Shown: positions 1 through 8,800 of the stretch, piece after piece | Numbering within the stretch: position 1 is the stretch's first letter | How the letters are laid out: every line of letters starts with the position of its first letter | NCBI GenBank assembly: GCA_947303855.1 | Contig: CAMYZO010000014.1 | Location: 1 to 46,896, forward strand | Length of the DNA stretch: 46,896 bases | Reading direction: 5' to 3' | Source: an uncultured Prevotellaceae bacterium | GTDB taxonomy: Bacteria; Bacteroidota; Bacteroidia; Bacteroidales; Bacteroidaceae | Translations under genes and position numbers: made by a program | Notes under the pieces: model-generated | Told to the model about the DNA's origin: nothing | Databases searched by the model: none | What the model saw: the letters and a program-made list of their open reading frames with translations, nothing else

Positions 1-997
1 GAATCTGGTCGATACGCAGACGGGGGAACGTCCACTTGATCCACATGAGCAGCCACACCAGGGCAAACGTCTTGCCGAGGAACCAGACGATGCCGGGGAT
101 GTAGTTCATCACGGCATCGAATGCCTCGATGCCGATGTTCACAGGAGCCCAGCCACCGAGGAACACCGTAGCGGCGATACCAGCTATGATAAACAGGTTC
201 AGGAACTCGGCCAGGTAGAAGAAGCCGAAGCCCATACCCGAATACTCCGTGTGGTGGCCGGCAGTCAGCTCACTCTCAGCCTCAGCCATGTCGAACGGGC
301 CACGGTTGGCCTCGGCGTTGCCGGCAATGAGGAACACGAAGAAGGCTATCAGTGCGGGGATGTGTCCCTGGAAGATAAGCCACTTCCACGGGCCTGTCTG
401 AGCCTCGCAGATGCCCGACATCTGCATCGTACCCGTCAGGATGACAGCGGTAATCAGGCAGAGGCAGAGCGACATCTCGTATGAAATCATCTGCACGGCA
501 CCACGCATGGCCGAAACCACCGAGTACTTGTTGTTGGAAGCCCAACCGGCGAGGAAGATGCCCACTACGCCAATCGAAGAGATGGCAGTGAGCAGGAAGA
601 CACCCACATTGAAGTCGAGCACCGTGGCACCGTTGTTCCAAGGCAGGAACGAGAAGGCACCTACAGAGCCAACAATCACCAAGAAGGGAGCAACAAGATA
701 GAGCAGCTTGTCGGCCTTGTCGACGAAGAAGATCTCCTTGATGAGCATCTTCAGCACGTCGGCAAACACCTGCAGCAGTCCCCAGTAGCCTACACGCATC
801 GGGCCAAGACGGCACTGGAAGTAGGCACACACCTTACGCTCCATGAATATCAGTACGATGGCTATCAGCGCATATCCAACAAGGATAGCCACGCCGACCA
901 GCACGCACTCAATCAATATCGCCAACCAATCAGGACATCCTATCGTCAGTCGAAGCAGTTGGTCGAACCATTGTGTTACTAAACTAAAATCAAACAT
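1..997 (-). CDS. nuoH: NADH-quinone oxidoreductase subunit H (NuoH), C-terminus cut by window edge
   Basis: Membrane subunit of respiratory complex I, which with the N2 cluster region forms the quinone-binding site and links electron transfer to proton pumping. I translated it from the minus strand: it starts MFDFSLVTQWFDQLL and stays open for 332 codons to position 1. Seen: successive hydrophobic segments and NuoH-like motifs MERKVCAYFQCRLGPMRVG (about residues 55-73), KEIFFVDKAD and the acidic-loop stretch FDMAEAESELTAGHHTEYSGM. It is the last nuo gene visible and follows nuoCD after a 179-bp AT-rich spacer. No nuoE, nuoF or nuoG lies between nuoCD and nuoH. The stop codon and final residues are outside the window. 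Confidence 0.95.
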   Translation of the reverse strand, partial: MFDFSLVTQWFDQLLRLTIGCPDWLAILIECVLVGVAILVGYALIAIVLIFMERKVCAYFQCRLGPMRVGYWGLLQVFADVLKMLIKEIFFVDKADKLLYLVAPFLVIVGSVGAFSFLPWNNGATVLDFNVGVFLLTAISSIGVVGIFLAGWASNNKYSVVSAMRGAVQMISYEMSLCLCLITAVILTGTMQMSGICEAQTGPWKWLIFQGHIPALIAFFVFLIAGNAEANRGPFDMAEAESELTAGHHTEYSGMGFGFFYLAEFLNLFIIAGIAATVFLGGWAPVNIGIEAFDAVMNYIPGIVWFLGKTFALVWLLMWIKWTFPRLRIDQI

Positions 998-1000
998 CTT

Positions 1001-1173
1001 GTAAATTTACTATTTGATGATTTACAATTTACGATTTATATCACTATTTGATGATTTTACGATTTTTACTCCTTTTCCGATTCCTACTTCGCTTCAGACA
1101 TTCACCATGTAAATAATACAATAGCTAAATCATTCAATAAATAGTAAATCGTAAATTCGTAAATCGTAAATCA
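1001..1173. repeat. AT-rich inverted-repeat spacer inside the nuo operon
   Basis: The spacer between nuoCD and nuoH is built of variants of TTTACGATTTA. The left part (about 1001-1038) holds TTTACTATTTGATGATTTAC and TTTACGATTTA; the right part (about 1137-1173) holds the complement, with ATAGTAAATCGTAAATT followed by CGTAAATCGTAAATCAT. The two halves can pair across about 100 bases. No promoter or coding sequence was recognised here. Confidence 0.6.
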
Positions 1174-1176
1174 TCT

Positions 1177-2808
1177 TTATCTATCTATATCAGGAATCAC
1201 TACGTCAATAGCGGCACAGGTAGCTATCAGGTCGGCAATCTTCTGACCACGAAGCATCGGGTCGAAGGCACCTACCAGCGAGAGACCCATCGGACGCATC
1301 TTCATGCGGTAGGGGCTCTTGTCGCCACGAGAGTCGAGATAGACACCAAACTCACCAGCCACGCCCTCGACAGAGTAGTACCACTGTCCCTCGGGCACCT
1401 TGATGATAGGCTTCTGCTTCACATAGAAGTCGCCCTCGGGGATGTTGTCTATCAACTGTTCGATGATGTTCAGGCTCTGGTACATCTCGTTGATGTGAAC
1501 CAGGTAGCGGTCCATCGAGTCGCAGCCGTTGAGCGTACACTGCTCCCACTCCACCTTGTCATACATGTCATACGGGTGGTTCTTACGCACATCGTTCTTC
1601 CAGCCCGAAGCACGTCCGGCAGGACCGGTCACACCGTAGTTGATGCAATCCTCGAGACTCATCGGGCCACAGTTCTCCAAACGGTTGTGGGTGATGATGT
1701 TGTCGCCGAAGATGTCCATATACTCCTGAATCGTAGGACGCAGGTACTTCACCAGGTCCTTACAGTTCTTGACGAAGTTGGGATCGATGTCGTCCTGCAA
1801 GCCACCGATGCGGTAGTAGTTCTGAATCAAGCGTCCGCCTGTGGTCTCCTCCATGCAGTTCAGCACGTGCTCACGGTCGCGCATACCATACAGCATACCC
1901 GTCAGAGCACCGAGGTCCTGAGCCACACACGAGGTGTAAAGCAGGTGAGAGTCGAGACGCTGCAGCTCGTCCATGATGGTGCGGATGTACTTGATGCGGT
2001 CGGTGAGCTCTACGCCCATACCTTCCTCGATAACACCCACCAGCGCATGACGATGCTGCATGGCTCCCAGGTAGTTAAGGCGATCGGTTAAAGCAAGCGT
2101 CTGGGGGTAGGTCATCTGCTCCCACATCTTCTCAATGGCACGGTGTATATAGCCGAGGTGCGGATAGACGCGCTTCACGGTTTCACCGTCGAGCACCGTC
2201 TGCAAGCGGAGCACACCATGGGTAGCGGGGTGCTGCGGACCAATGTTGATGACATAGTCATTATCTGAGAACAGCTTGTTCTGCTTGGTCTGCAGGTTGC
2301 CATCCTTGTCTATGTAGTACTCCAGACCGTAGTCGGGCTCCACGTCGTCCTCCAGCGTGTATTCGTCGTTGAACTGCCAGTCCTTGCGGAAGGGATGTCC
2401 CTTGAAGTCGGTACGCAGGAAGAGACGGCGCATGTCGGGGTGTCCCAGGAACACGATGCCGTAGAAGTCGTAGACCTCGCGCTCCAGCAGGTCGGCAACC
2501 TTCCAAATGTTAATAACCGAAGGGATATAGGCCAGTGTCTGTCCGTCGGTATCGCCGGTGCCGTTAGAGGCAATGCCGTCGCCGCAGACCTGCGTCCTGG
2601 CCATCATCTTCACGGCGCAACGCTCGTGGGTCTTGGTGTTCTCAAGAATGTAAATACAGCCAAGTGTTTCTCCGGATTTGCAATCCGGAGTTCCGCTGAA
2701 GTCTTCACCGACAATGGTAACCAGGTAGTCGAAACCTTTCTTCTCCCTCAAGTTCTGCATCTCCTGTGCGAACTTGTCAAACTCAAATGATAGGAATTCT
2801 AACTTCAT
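1177..2808 (-). CDS. nuoCD: NADH-quinone oxidoreductase subunits C and D fused (NuoCD)
   Basis: Peripheral-arm subunit of complex I, 543 residues. Residues 1 to about 150 are NuoC-like, with EREVYDFYGIVFLGHPDMRR and GHPFRKDW. Residues from about 185 are NuoD-like, beginning INIGPQHPATHGVLR and containing HRAIEKMWE and the C-terminal GRASGW and GDKSPYRMK stretches; the end DVVIPDIDR is typical of NuoD. NuoD helps form the quinone pocket next to NuoB. The ATG overlaps the nuoB stop by four bases (ATGA), indicating translational coupling. The NuoC part carries a perfect 21-nt palindrome (2670-2690) read as in-frame residues around TPDCKSGE, where I would expect a short loop. Confidence 0.95.
   Translation of the reverse strand: MKLEFLSFEFDKFAQEMQNLREKKGFDYLVTIVGEDFSGTPDCKSGETLGCIYILENTKTHERCAVKMMARTQVCGDGIASNGTGDTDGQTLAYIPSVINIWKVADLLEREVYDFYGIVFLGHPDMRRLFLRTDFKGHPFRKDWQFNDEYTLEDDVEPDYGLEYYIDKDGNLQTKQNKLFSDNDYVINIGPQHPATHGVLRLQTVLDGETVKRVYPHLGYIHRAIEKMWEQMTYPQTLALTDRLNYLGAMQHRHALVGVIEEGMGVELTDRIKYIRTIMDELQRLDSHLLYTSCVAQDLGALTGMLYGMRDREHVLNCMEETTGGRLIQNYYRIGGLQDDIDPNFVKNCKDLVKYLRPTIQEYMDIFGDNIITHNRLENCGPMSLEDCINYGVTGPAGRASGWKNDVRKNHPYDMYDKVEWEQCTLNGCDSMDRYLVHINEMYQSLNIIEQLIDNIPEGDFYVKQKPIIKVPEGQWYYSVEGVAGEFGVYLDSRGDKSPYRMKMRPMGLSLVGAFDPMLRGQKIADLIATCAAIDVVIPDIDR
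2670..2690. repeat. 21-nt perfect palindrome inside the nuoC portion of nuoCD
   Basis: Arms CTCCGGATT (2670-2678) and AATCCGGAG (2682-2690) are exact reverse complements around a 3-nt centre. Its length is a multiple of three and it is read in frame. It falls between the conserved VGEDF and LGCIYILENTKTHER stretches of NuoC. Confidence 0.75.
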
Positions 2809-3590
2809 GCCTTCTCCTCCTCTTTATTTTCAGACGACAACCCTGACAACTTGGACAACTTTTCCTTTGCCGGCTCGAAAGAACCAGATGTTGTATTAGT
2901 TGTCTCTGTTGTCGTTTTTAAAAAATCTTCAGGGACGTCGGTCACAACAATCGGCTCACGACGATGGTCGCCGTGTTTCTCGCGGAACGTCAACTCCATG
3001 TTCGACACACCCAGTTCCTTCTCAGCAGCCGTCTGCTTGTGGTTGGCACCGCCGAAGAATTTCTCGGCCTTCACCTTACGCTGCAGCTGCATCATGCCAT
3101 ACATGATAGCTTCTGGACGTGGGGGGCAGCCGGGGATAAACACATCGACGGGAACAATCTCCTCGATGCCTTTCACCACATGGTAGCTCGACTTGAACGG
3201 GCCACCACTGATGGCGCAGCCACCGACGGCAATCACATACTTAGGCTCAGCCATCTGGTCGTACAGGCGCTTCATGGCCGGAGCCATCTTGTGGGTGATG
3301 GTACCTGCACACATAATCAGGTCGGCCTGACGTGGAGAGTTACGCGTCACCTCGAAACCAAAACGGGCGAAGTCATAGCGTGCACAGCCACAGGCCATAA
3401 ACTCAATGCCGCAGCACGACGTAGCAAACGTCAGCGACCACAGCGAGTTGGCACGGCCCCAGTTAATCAACTTGTCGAGCGAGCCGGTGATGACGTTCAC
3501 GCCACCCTCATGCAACTCGTCGATAATCTTCTCCAACGACTCGTTATCGTTCCACTCGTCGTAAGGAATGCTCTTGATTTTCGGTTTCAT
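2805..3590 (-). CDS. nuoB: NADH-quinone oxidoreductase subunit B (NuoB)
   Basis: Holds the terminal 4Fe-4S cluster (N2) of complex I, which passes electrons to quinone. From the ATG at 3590 the protein has 261 residues. The four cluster cysteines are visible: tandem Cys59-Cys60 in ATSCCGIEF, Cys125 in VGGCAISGG and Cys155 in FIPGCPPRPEA. The start at 3590 gives a 4-base ATGA overlap with the nuoA stop; an ATG two codons upstream (3596) is equally possible. A longer open frame to 3788 only runs antiparallel to nothing and overlaps nuoA in another frame, so it was not used. After the conserved core (about residue 185) there is a Thr/Ser/Lys/Glu-rich tail with KLSKLSGLS, encoded by a 9-nt tandem repeat. 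Confidence 0.95.
   Translation of the reverse strand: MKPKIKSIPYDEWNDNESLEKIIDELHEGGVNVITGSLDKLINWGRANSLWSLTFATSCCGIEFMACGCARYDFARFGFEVTRNSPRQADLIMCAGTITHKMAPAMKRLYDQMAEPKYVIAVGGCAISGGPFKSSYHVVKGIEEIVPVDVFIPGCPPRPEAIMYGMMQLQRKVKAEKFFGGANHKQTAAEKELGVSNMELTFREKHGDHRREPIVVTDVPEDFLKTTTETTNTTSGSFEPAKEKLSKLSGLSSENKEEEKA
2835..2861 (-). repeat. 9-nt tandem repeat (3 units) in the nuoB tail
   Basis: Read on the minus strand, three 9-nt units AAGTTGTCC, AAGTTGTCA and GGGTTGTCG encode KLS-KLS-GLS in the non-conserved C-terminal extension of NuoB. Confidence 0.7.
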
Positions 3591-3937
3591 TTCCATTCCA
3601 AAGCTCCTTTCCGCCAGGCGTAAGCCAGGCCTAAAACCAACACTAACAGGAAGAACCCGATTGACAGCAGTGCCATCGCTCCGAAGTCCTTCACTACTAC
3701 CGCCCATGGATACAGAAACACCGTTTCCACATCGAACATGAGGAACAAGATGGCGAACAGGTAGAAGCCAATACTCACAGGAATCCACGACGTGCCCCGA
3801 GTGGGTATGCCACTCTCGTATGGCTCGCCTTTCACCTTTGCATAGGAGCGTGGACCAATAAGCTTAGCAACGAGGTAAGCTGCCGCCACCAATGTAAATG
3901 CCGTCAGTAAGACGGTAATTAACAAAGTGAAATTCAT
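3587..3937 (-). CDS. nuoA: NADH-quinone oxidoreductase subunit A (NuoA)
   Basis: Small membrane subunit of complex I, first gene of the visible nuo operon. From the ATG at 3937 it has 116 residues, the usual NuoA size, with three hydrophobic helices (about residues 1-22, 60-80, 88-108) and the family motifs YESGIPTRG and FDVETVFLYPWAV. The open frame continues upstream to 4012, but that extension covers the promoter-like box TACCTTTGC at 3979-3987, so the ATG 41 bases downstream of the box is preferred. The stop overlaps the nuoB start by four bases. Confidence 0.93.
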   Translation of the reverse strand: MNFTLLITVLLTAFTLVAAAYLVAKLIGPRSYAKVKGEPYESGIPTRGTSWIPVSIGFYLFAILFLMFDVETVFLYPWAVVVKDFGAMALLSIGFFLLVLVLGLAYAWRKGALEWK

Positions 3938-3978
3938 AAAAAAATATAACGTTATAACAAAATTTTCTGAATTTGCCG

Positions 3979-3987
3979 CAAAGGTAC
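3979..3987 (-). promoter_or_regulatory. Bacteroidetes-type -7 box of the nuo operon
   Basis: TACCTTTGC on the minus strand, matching TAnnTTTG, 41 bases before the nuoA ATG. No clear TTTG -33 element was seen at the expected distance. Confidence 0.65.
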
Positions 3988-4028
3988 AAAAAAAAATGAA
4001 AATACATTGCATAAAAACTGAAAAGATT

Positions 4029-4071
4029 TAAAAAAAATGCATGAGCGGATTTTCTGTCTCCGCCCATGCAT
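4029..4071 (-). terminator. Rho-independent terminator of the permease gene
   Basis: On the minus strand a 13-bp stem, ATGCATGGGCGGA paired with TCCGCTCATGCAT (one G-U pair), encloses a 9-base loop and is followed by eight T. It lies 26 bases after the permease stop and insulates the nuo promoter. Confidence 0.9.
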
Positions 4072-4096
4072 AACTTTATTGTATCACTTATCCGAA

Positions 4097-5710
4097 TCAG
4101 ATGACGTTCAGCCCCAGGAACACCATTAGGCCGTTCATCAGAATCCAGAAGATGGCAAATGGCAGCGTCTTACGCATGATGTCACCATCCTGGCCTTCCA
4201 TGTCACATGCTGCCGTTGCAATGGCGATGGACTGCGGCGAAAGCAGTTTGCCACCCTCTGAGCCGGCACAGTTGGCTGCTGCCAACCAGTTGGTCTCGTT
4301 ACCGCTGACACCAAAGAACTGTGCATCGTTGACAAGTCCCAGCTGTCCTGCTGCAGCTGCCTGCAACTTACCAAAGAGGATATTAGCCGACGTAGCAGAG
4401 CCTGTGACGAAGGTGCCTATAGAACCAATGAGCGGTGCGAAGAAAGGATAGGCAGAGCCAGTTACAGCAACCAGTCCTGTGGCAATAGAGAGCGTCATAC
4501 CTGTATTGTTCATCAGCGAGGCGAGAGCTACCAGACAGCAGATGGTGAGGGCGGTCTTCTGCAGGTTAACGGCGGTCTTGGCAAGCAGTTTCATTAAGCG
4601 GCCGAAGGTCAGTCCCTGAATCAATCCGCCAATCATGGCACCGAGGAACACCATCAGACCTGCGTTCGACAGCCAGCCAAACGAGAAGGTGTTACCTATA
4701 ACGGGCAACTGAATCTTCGTAACAAGTGTCGATTTCAGCAAAGCATTAATGTCGGGGAATATCTTGCTGGATATCAGGATAAAGAAGATGATGAATCCGT
4801 AGACGCTCCAGGCCTTGAAGGTCTTCATGGCACCAAACTTCTTCTTCTCGACATGCACCACATCCTGTTCCGACTCATGGCGCAGGAACAGTTTGTTATA
4901 GATAAGCATGGCTATGATAGAACCTACACTACCCAATATGGCGGGTGTCTCAGGACCAATGAAATAGGCACAGCTGAACTGGATGATGATAGACAGTGTA
5001 CCAACAAAAAGCGCCAGCGTGATATTCTTGATAATCTTCGTCCGGTCGGTCATCATCAGAATGAGGAACGGCGTGATATAGAACATGAGCGACAACTGTA
5101 TAATAATGTACGTGGAAATCTCGCAAAGCATTTCATGACTGGCCATGCCGCCTGTCAGTTCACCAGCCACCTCGTTTGCCAAGGTCGTTGCTGGCAGTCC
5201 TACAGCGCCGAAGCCTACTGCCACCGTATTGGCAACCAGACAGATAACGGCCGAGAACATGGGTTTGAAGCCTAAGCCTATGAGGATGGCAGCAGGGATG
5301 GCAACAGCCGTGCCGAAGCCGGCCATGCCTTCAAGTACGCCTCCAAAACCCCATGTCAGCAGCAGCACCAGAAGGCCCTTGTCCGACGTCAGTTGTATGA
5401 ACTGTGTCTTGATGGTCTCTATCTCCTTTGTCTCGCAGAGTATGTTGTAGCTGAAGATGGCACAAATAATAATAAGGATGATTGGGAAGCAGGCCTTCAG
5501 CATGCCCTCAATGACCGACCAAAGTGCGATGCCTGCCACTGACGTATCGGCATACTTCGCAGGTACAATGTCCAGTGCCGGGGCTGCAAACAGAGCCAAC
5601 AGAATGGTGACTGCAAGGGTTATCAACGCGCTCTTCCAGCCCGACATCTTCAGGCCCATCATCAGAACAAAGAGCAGTACAATAGGAATAACAGAAACAA
5701 GTGCTGCCAT
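4097..5710 (-). CDS. lldP: L-lactate permease family transporter (LldP/LctP type)
   Basis: Predicted inner-membrane symporter for lactate or a related 2-hydroxyacid. It has 537 residues, close to the usual 550 of LldP, and is almost wholly hydrophobic with more than ten transmembrane segments. LctP-family stretches are seen: GGVLEGMAGFGTAVAIPAAI, GFGAVGLPATT, the pair NNTGMTLSIATG and FVTGSATSANILFGKLQ, and SPQSIAIATAAC near the C-terminus. It is transcribed divergently from an FAD/Fe-S 2-hydroxyacid dehydrogenase, which supports import followed by oxidation. It has its own promoter and a strong terminator. Glycolate or another 2-hydroxyacid is possible as substrate. Confidence 0.88.
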   Translation of the reverse strand: MAALVSVIPIVLLFVLMMGLKMSGWKSALITLAVTILLALFAAPALDIVPAKYADTSVAGIALWSVIEGMLKACFPIILIIICAIFSYNILCETKEIETIKTQFIQLTSDKGLLVLLLTWGFGGVLEGMAGFGTAVAIPAAILIGLGFKPMFSAVICLVANTVAVGFGAVGLPATTLANEVAGELTGGMASHEMLCEISTYIIIQLSLMFYITPFLILMMTDRTKIIKNITLALFVGTLSIIIQFSCAYFIGPETPAILGSVGSIIAMLIYNKLFLRHESEQDVVHVEKKKFGAMKTFKAWSVYGFIIFFILISSKIFPDINALLKSTLVTKIQLPVIGNTFSFGWLSNAGLMVFLGAMIGGLIQGLTFGRLMKLLAKTAVNLQKTALTICCLVALASLMNNTGMTLSIATGLVAVTGSAYPFFAPLIGSIGTFVTGSATSANILFGKLQAAAAGQLGLVNDAQFFGVSGNETNWLAAANCAGSEGGKLLSPQSIAIATAACDMEGQDGDIMRKTLPFAIFWILMNGLMVFLGLNVI

Positions 5711-5744
5711 AGGATTTTTAGTTTTAAGGGTTTGTTTTCGTGGC

Positions 5745-5775
5745 CAAATTTACTATTTTTTTTGCAAACCACAAA
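5745..5775 (-). promoter_or_regulatory. Promoter of the permease gene
   Basis: On the minus strand TTTG (5775-5772), 19 bp, then TAAATTTG (5752-5745), about 35 bases before the ATG at 5710. Confidence 0.7.
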
Positions 5776-5791
5776 TATTTTATGAATAAAA

Positions 5792-5822
5792 TTTGGTAAA
5801 GTCAAAGTTTTTCGTATCTTTG
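5792..5822 (+). promoter_or_regulatory. Promoter of the FAD/Fe-S dehydrogenase gene
   Basis: TTTG (5792-5795), 19 bp, TATCTTTG (5815-5822), 21 bases before the ATG at 5844. The -33 boxes of the two divergent promoters are only 16 bp apart, so a regulator binding between them could act on both. Confidence 0.8.
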
Positions 5823-5843
5823 CACGTATAAAATCCCTATATT

Positions 5844-8800
5844 ATGACTAAAGCCTATCAAAATTTCCTTAGTGACATTCAGCAGTTTCTTCCCATTGAG
5901 CGTATTTACACCGACGAGCTACGTACTCTCGGATGGGGTACAGATGCCAGTTTTTATCGTGAAATTCCTCAAGTGGTCATACGCAGCGACAGCGAGAAGG
6001 AGGTTTCAAATATTGTAAAGACGTGTAAGAAGCACCACCTGCCCTTCACCTTCAGGGCGGCTGGAACGTCGCTCTCGGGTCAGAGTCTGAGCAATTCCGT
6101 ACTCATTGTAGCTGGCAAGCACTGGGAGCGCTACGAGATAGGCCCCGGACAAGACACCATCCGCTTGCAGCCCGGCATTGTCGGTGCCAAGGTCAACGAG
6201 ATACTGAAACCCTACGGACGTGTATTCCCTCCCGACCCTGCCAGCATCGGCTCTGCAATGGTCGGCGGTATTGTGTGTAACAACGCCTCGGGCATGAACT
6301 GTGGTGTCCATGCCAACAGCGACCGCATGCTGGTATCGGCCCGTATCGTCCTGACCGACGGAACAGTGCTCGATACTGGAAGTGAGGAGAGTCGCAAGGC
6401 TTTCCGCCAGAGTCACCCTGACTTTATCAGCAAGATAGAAACCCTCCGCGACCGCGTCAGAAACGACAAAACGCTGGCTGGGCGCATCAGCCGCAAGTAC
6501 AGTATCAAGAATGTTACCGGTCTGAACCTGCGTCCGCTGATAGCCTACGACGACCCCTTCGACATCATTGCCCACCTGATGGTAGGCTCTGAGGGTACGC
6601 TGGCCTTTGTCTCTGAGGTCACCATGAAGACCCTTCACGACTACCCCTTCAAGGCTTCTGCCATGGTCTATTTCCTCACTATGAAAGAGAGCTGTGAAGC
6701 CGTGGTGGCCATGAAGCAGTTGAAGGCCGGCGATGAAGACCTGCAGATGAGTGCCGAGCAACTGGTTGTCAAGAGTGCCGAGATGCTCGACTACAAATCC
6801 CTCAGTTCTGTTGACGACCCCGTCTACCTGCAGTATAAGAAAGATGTGGATGCAGGAAAGATAGCCGGCGTGGAACCTGGCGACTACAAGGGGTTGACAG
6901 CTATACTGACCGAGACAAAGGGTATCACCCATGAGCAGTTGCTGGAGAAGATTGAGACCATCAAGAACTGCTTGTCGGGCTATCGCCTGTACATACCTGC
7001 AGAATTTACTGAAGACCCTGCCGTCTACGGCAAGTACTGGGCCATCCGCTCCGGCATCTTCCCCAGTGTCGGCGGCACCCGTCCCGTGGGCACCTCCTGC
7101 CTTATTGAGGATGTGGCCTTCCCCATAGAGAGTCTGCCGGAAGCCACCGTGCGTCTGCAGAAACTCATCAGCGACCACGGCTACCACGATGCCTGTATCT
7201 ACGGCCATGCCTTTGAGGGCAACTACCACTTTATCCTAAACCAGAGTTTTGAGAACGATCAGGAGGTGAAGCGCTACGAAGAGATGATGCGCGATGTGGC
7301 CAGCCTGGTGGTCGAGGGTTATGACGGCTCGCTGAAGGCTGAGCACGGCACTGGTCGCAACATGGCTCCCTTCGTGAAGTACGAATGGGGCGAGGCTGCC
7401 TTTGCCGTGATGCAGGAACTGAAGAAGATTTTCGATCCCGAAGGATTGTTGAACCAGGGTGTCATCTTTAACGACGATCCCGAGTGCTTCATTAAGTGCC
7501 TGAAGCCACTGCCCGTTCTCGACTTTGACTTCAGCCGCGTGCCCGACGGAGGCCACCACCTCATGGACAGCAGCCGTTCGACAGCCCAGGAGACCATCCG
7601 ACAGGTACAACGTGCCAACAAGTGCATAGAATGCGGCTTCTGCGAGGTGAACTGTATGTCGTGCGGTCTAACGCTCTCATCACGTATGCGCATTGCCGTG
7701 CAGCGCGAGATACGCCATTTGGAGGCCACCGGCGAGAACCCCGAACGCGTGGCCACCCTGCGCAGACAGTATAAGTATTACGGTGACCAGACCTGTGCCA
7801 CCGACGGTCTGTGCTCCACATCGTGCCCCATGAAGATTAACACGGGCGAACTGACGCATCTTATCCGCCAGATGGACATGCTCGACAACAAGATGGGCTA
7901 CCAGGTGGGAGAGTTTGCCGCCAACCACATGGCGGGCATCAAGCAGGGGTTACGCGTGGTGCTCGACGTGGCCCACATGGGACACATCACACTGGGACCG
8001 ACGCTGATGACCACTATCTGCCGTACTATGAACAAGATGGGCCTGCCGCTTTGGACAACAGCCATGCCCAAGAAGAAACGGCAACCTAAGCCGTCAGACC
8101 TCACACAGTTTATCATTGAGCGCTCACTGCCTCACCATGACAAGCCCGAAAACCACTCTCCGCTAAAAGTTGTTTACTTCCCCAGCTGCATCAACCAGAC
8201 GATGGGTCTCTCGAAGGAACACAACAAAAAGCATGCACTGGTCGACGAGGTCATTCAACTGCTGGCCAAGGCCGGCTACGAGGCCATCTTCCCAGAGGGC
8301 ATGGACCGCATGTGCTGCGGACAGATATGGGAGTCGAAGGGCATGCTCGACATTGCCGACCGTAAGAGTGCCGAGCTGGAACAAGCGCTTTGGAAAGCCT
8401 CAGAGGAGGGCAAATACCCCGTGCTGTGCGCCCAGAGTCCCTGCTTGCACCGCATGCGCCGCGTGATGACAAAGATGAAGCTCTATGAGCCGGCAGAGTT
8501 TATCACCAAGTACCTGGTACCGCGTCTGAACTTCCATCCCATCGACCGTCCCATTGCCCTCCACCTGACGTGCTCGACACGTGAGATGGGCGTTGCCGAC
8601 GACCTGATACAACTGGCCCGTATGTGTTCTACCAAGGTCTACCTGCCTGAGGGCGTGGGCTGCTGTGGCTTTGCCGGCGACCGCGGATTCACATTCCCCG
8701 AGCTTAACCGCTACGGCCTGCGCAAGCTGCGTCCGCAGATAGAGGAGCATCATATTGAGGTGGGCTACTCCAACAGCCGTACCTGCGAGATTGGCCTGGA

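Noticed and set aside
282..830. 182-codon minus-strand frame
   Set aside because: It lies in another frame of nuoH, whose translation matches the family throughout.
3591..3788. N-terminal extension of NuoB
   Set aside because: It overlaps nuoA in a different frame; the start at 3590 gives normal length and an ATGA overlap.
6006..7229. 407-codon open frame on the minus strand
   Set aside because: Antisense to the FAD/Fe-S dehydrogenase; no recognisable motif.
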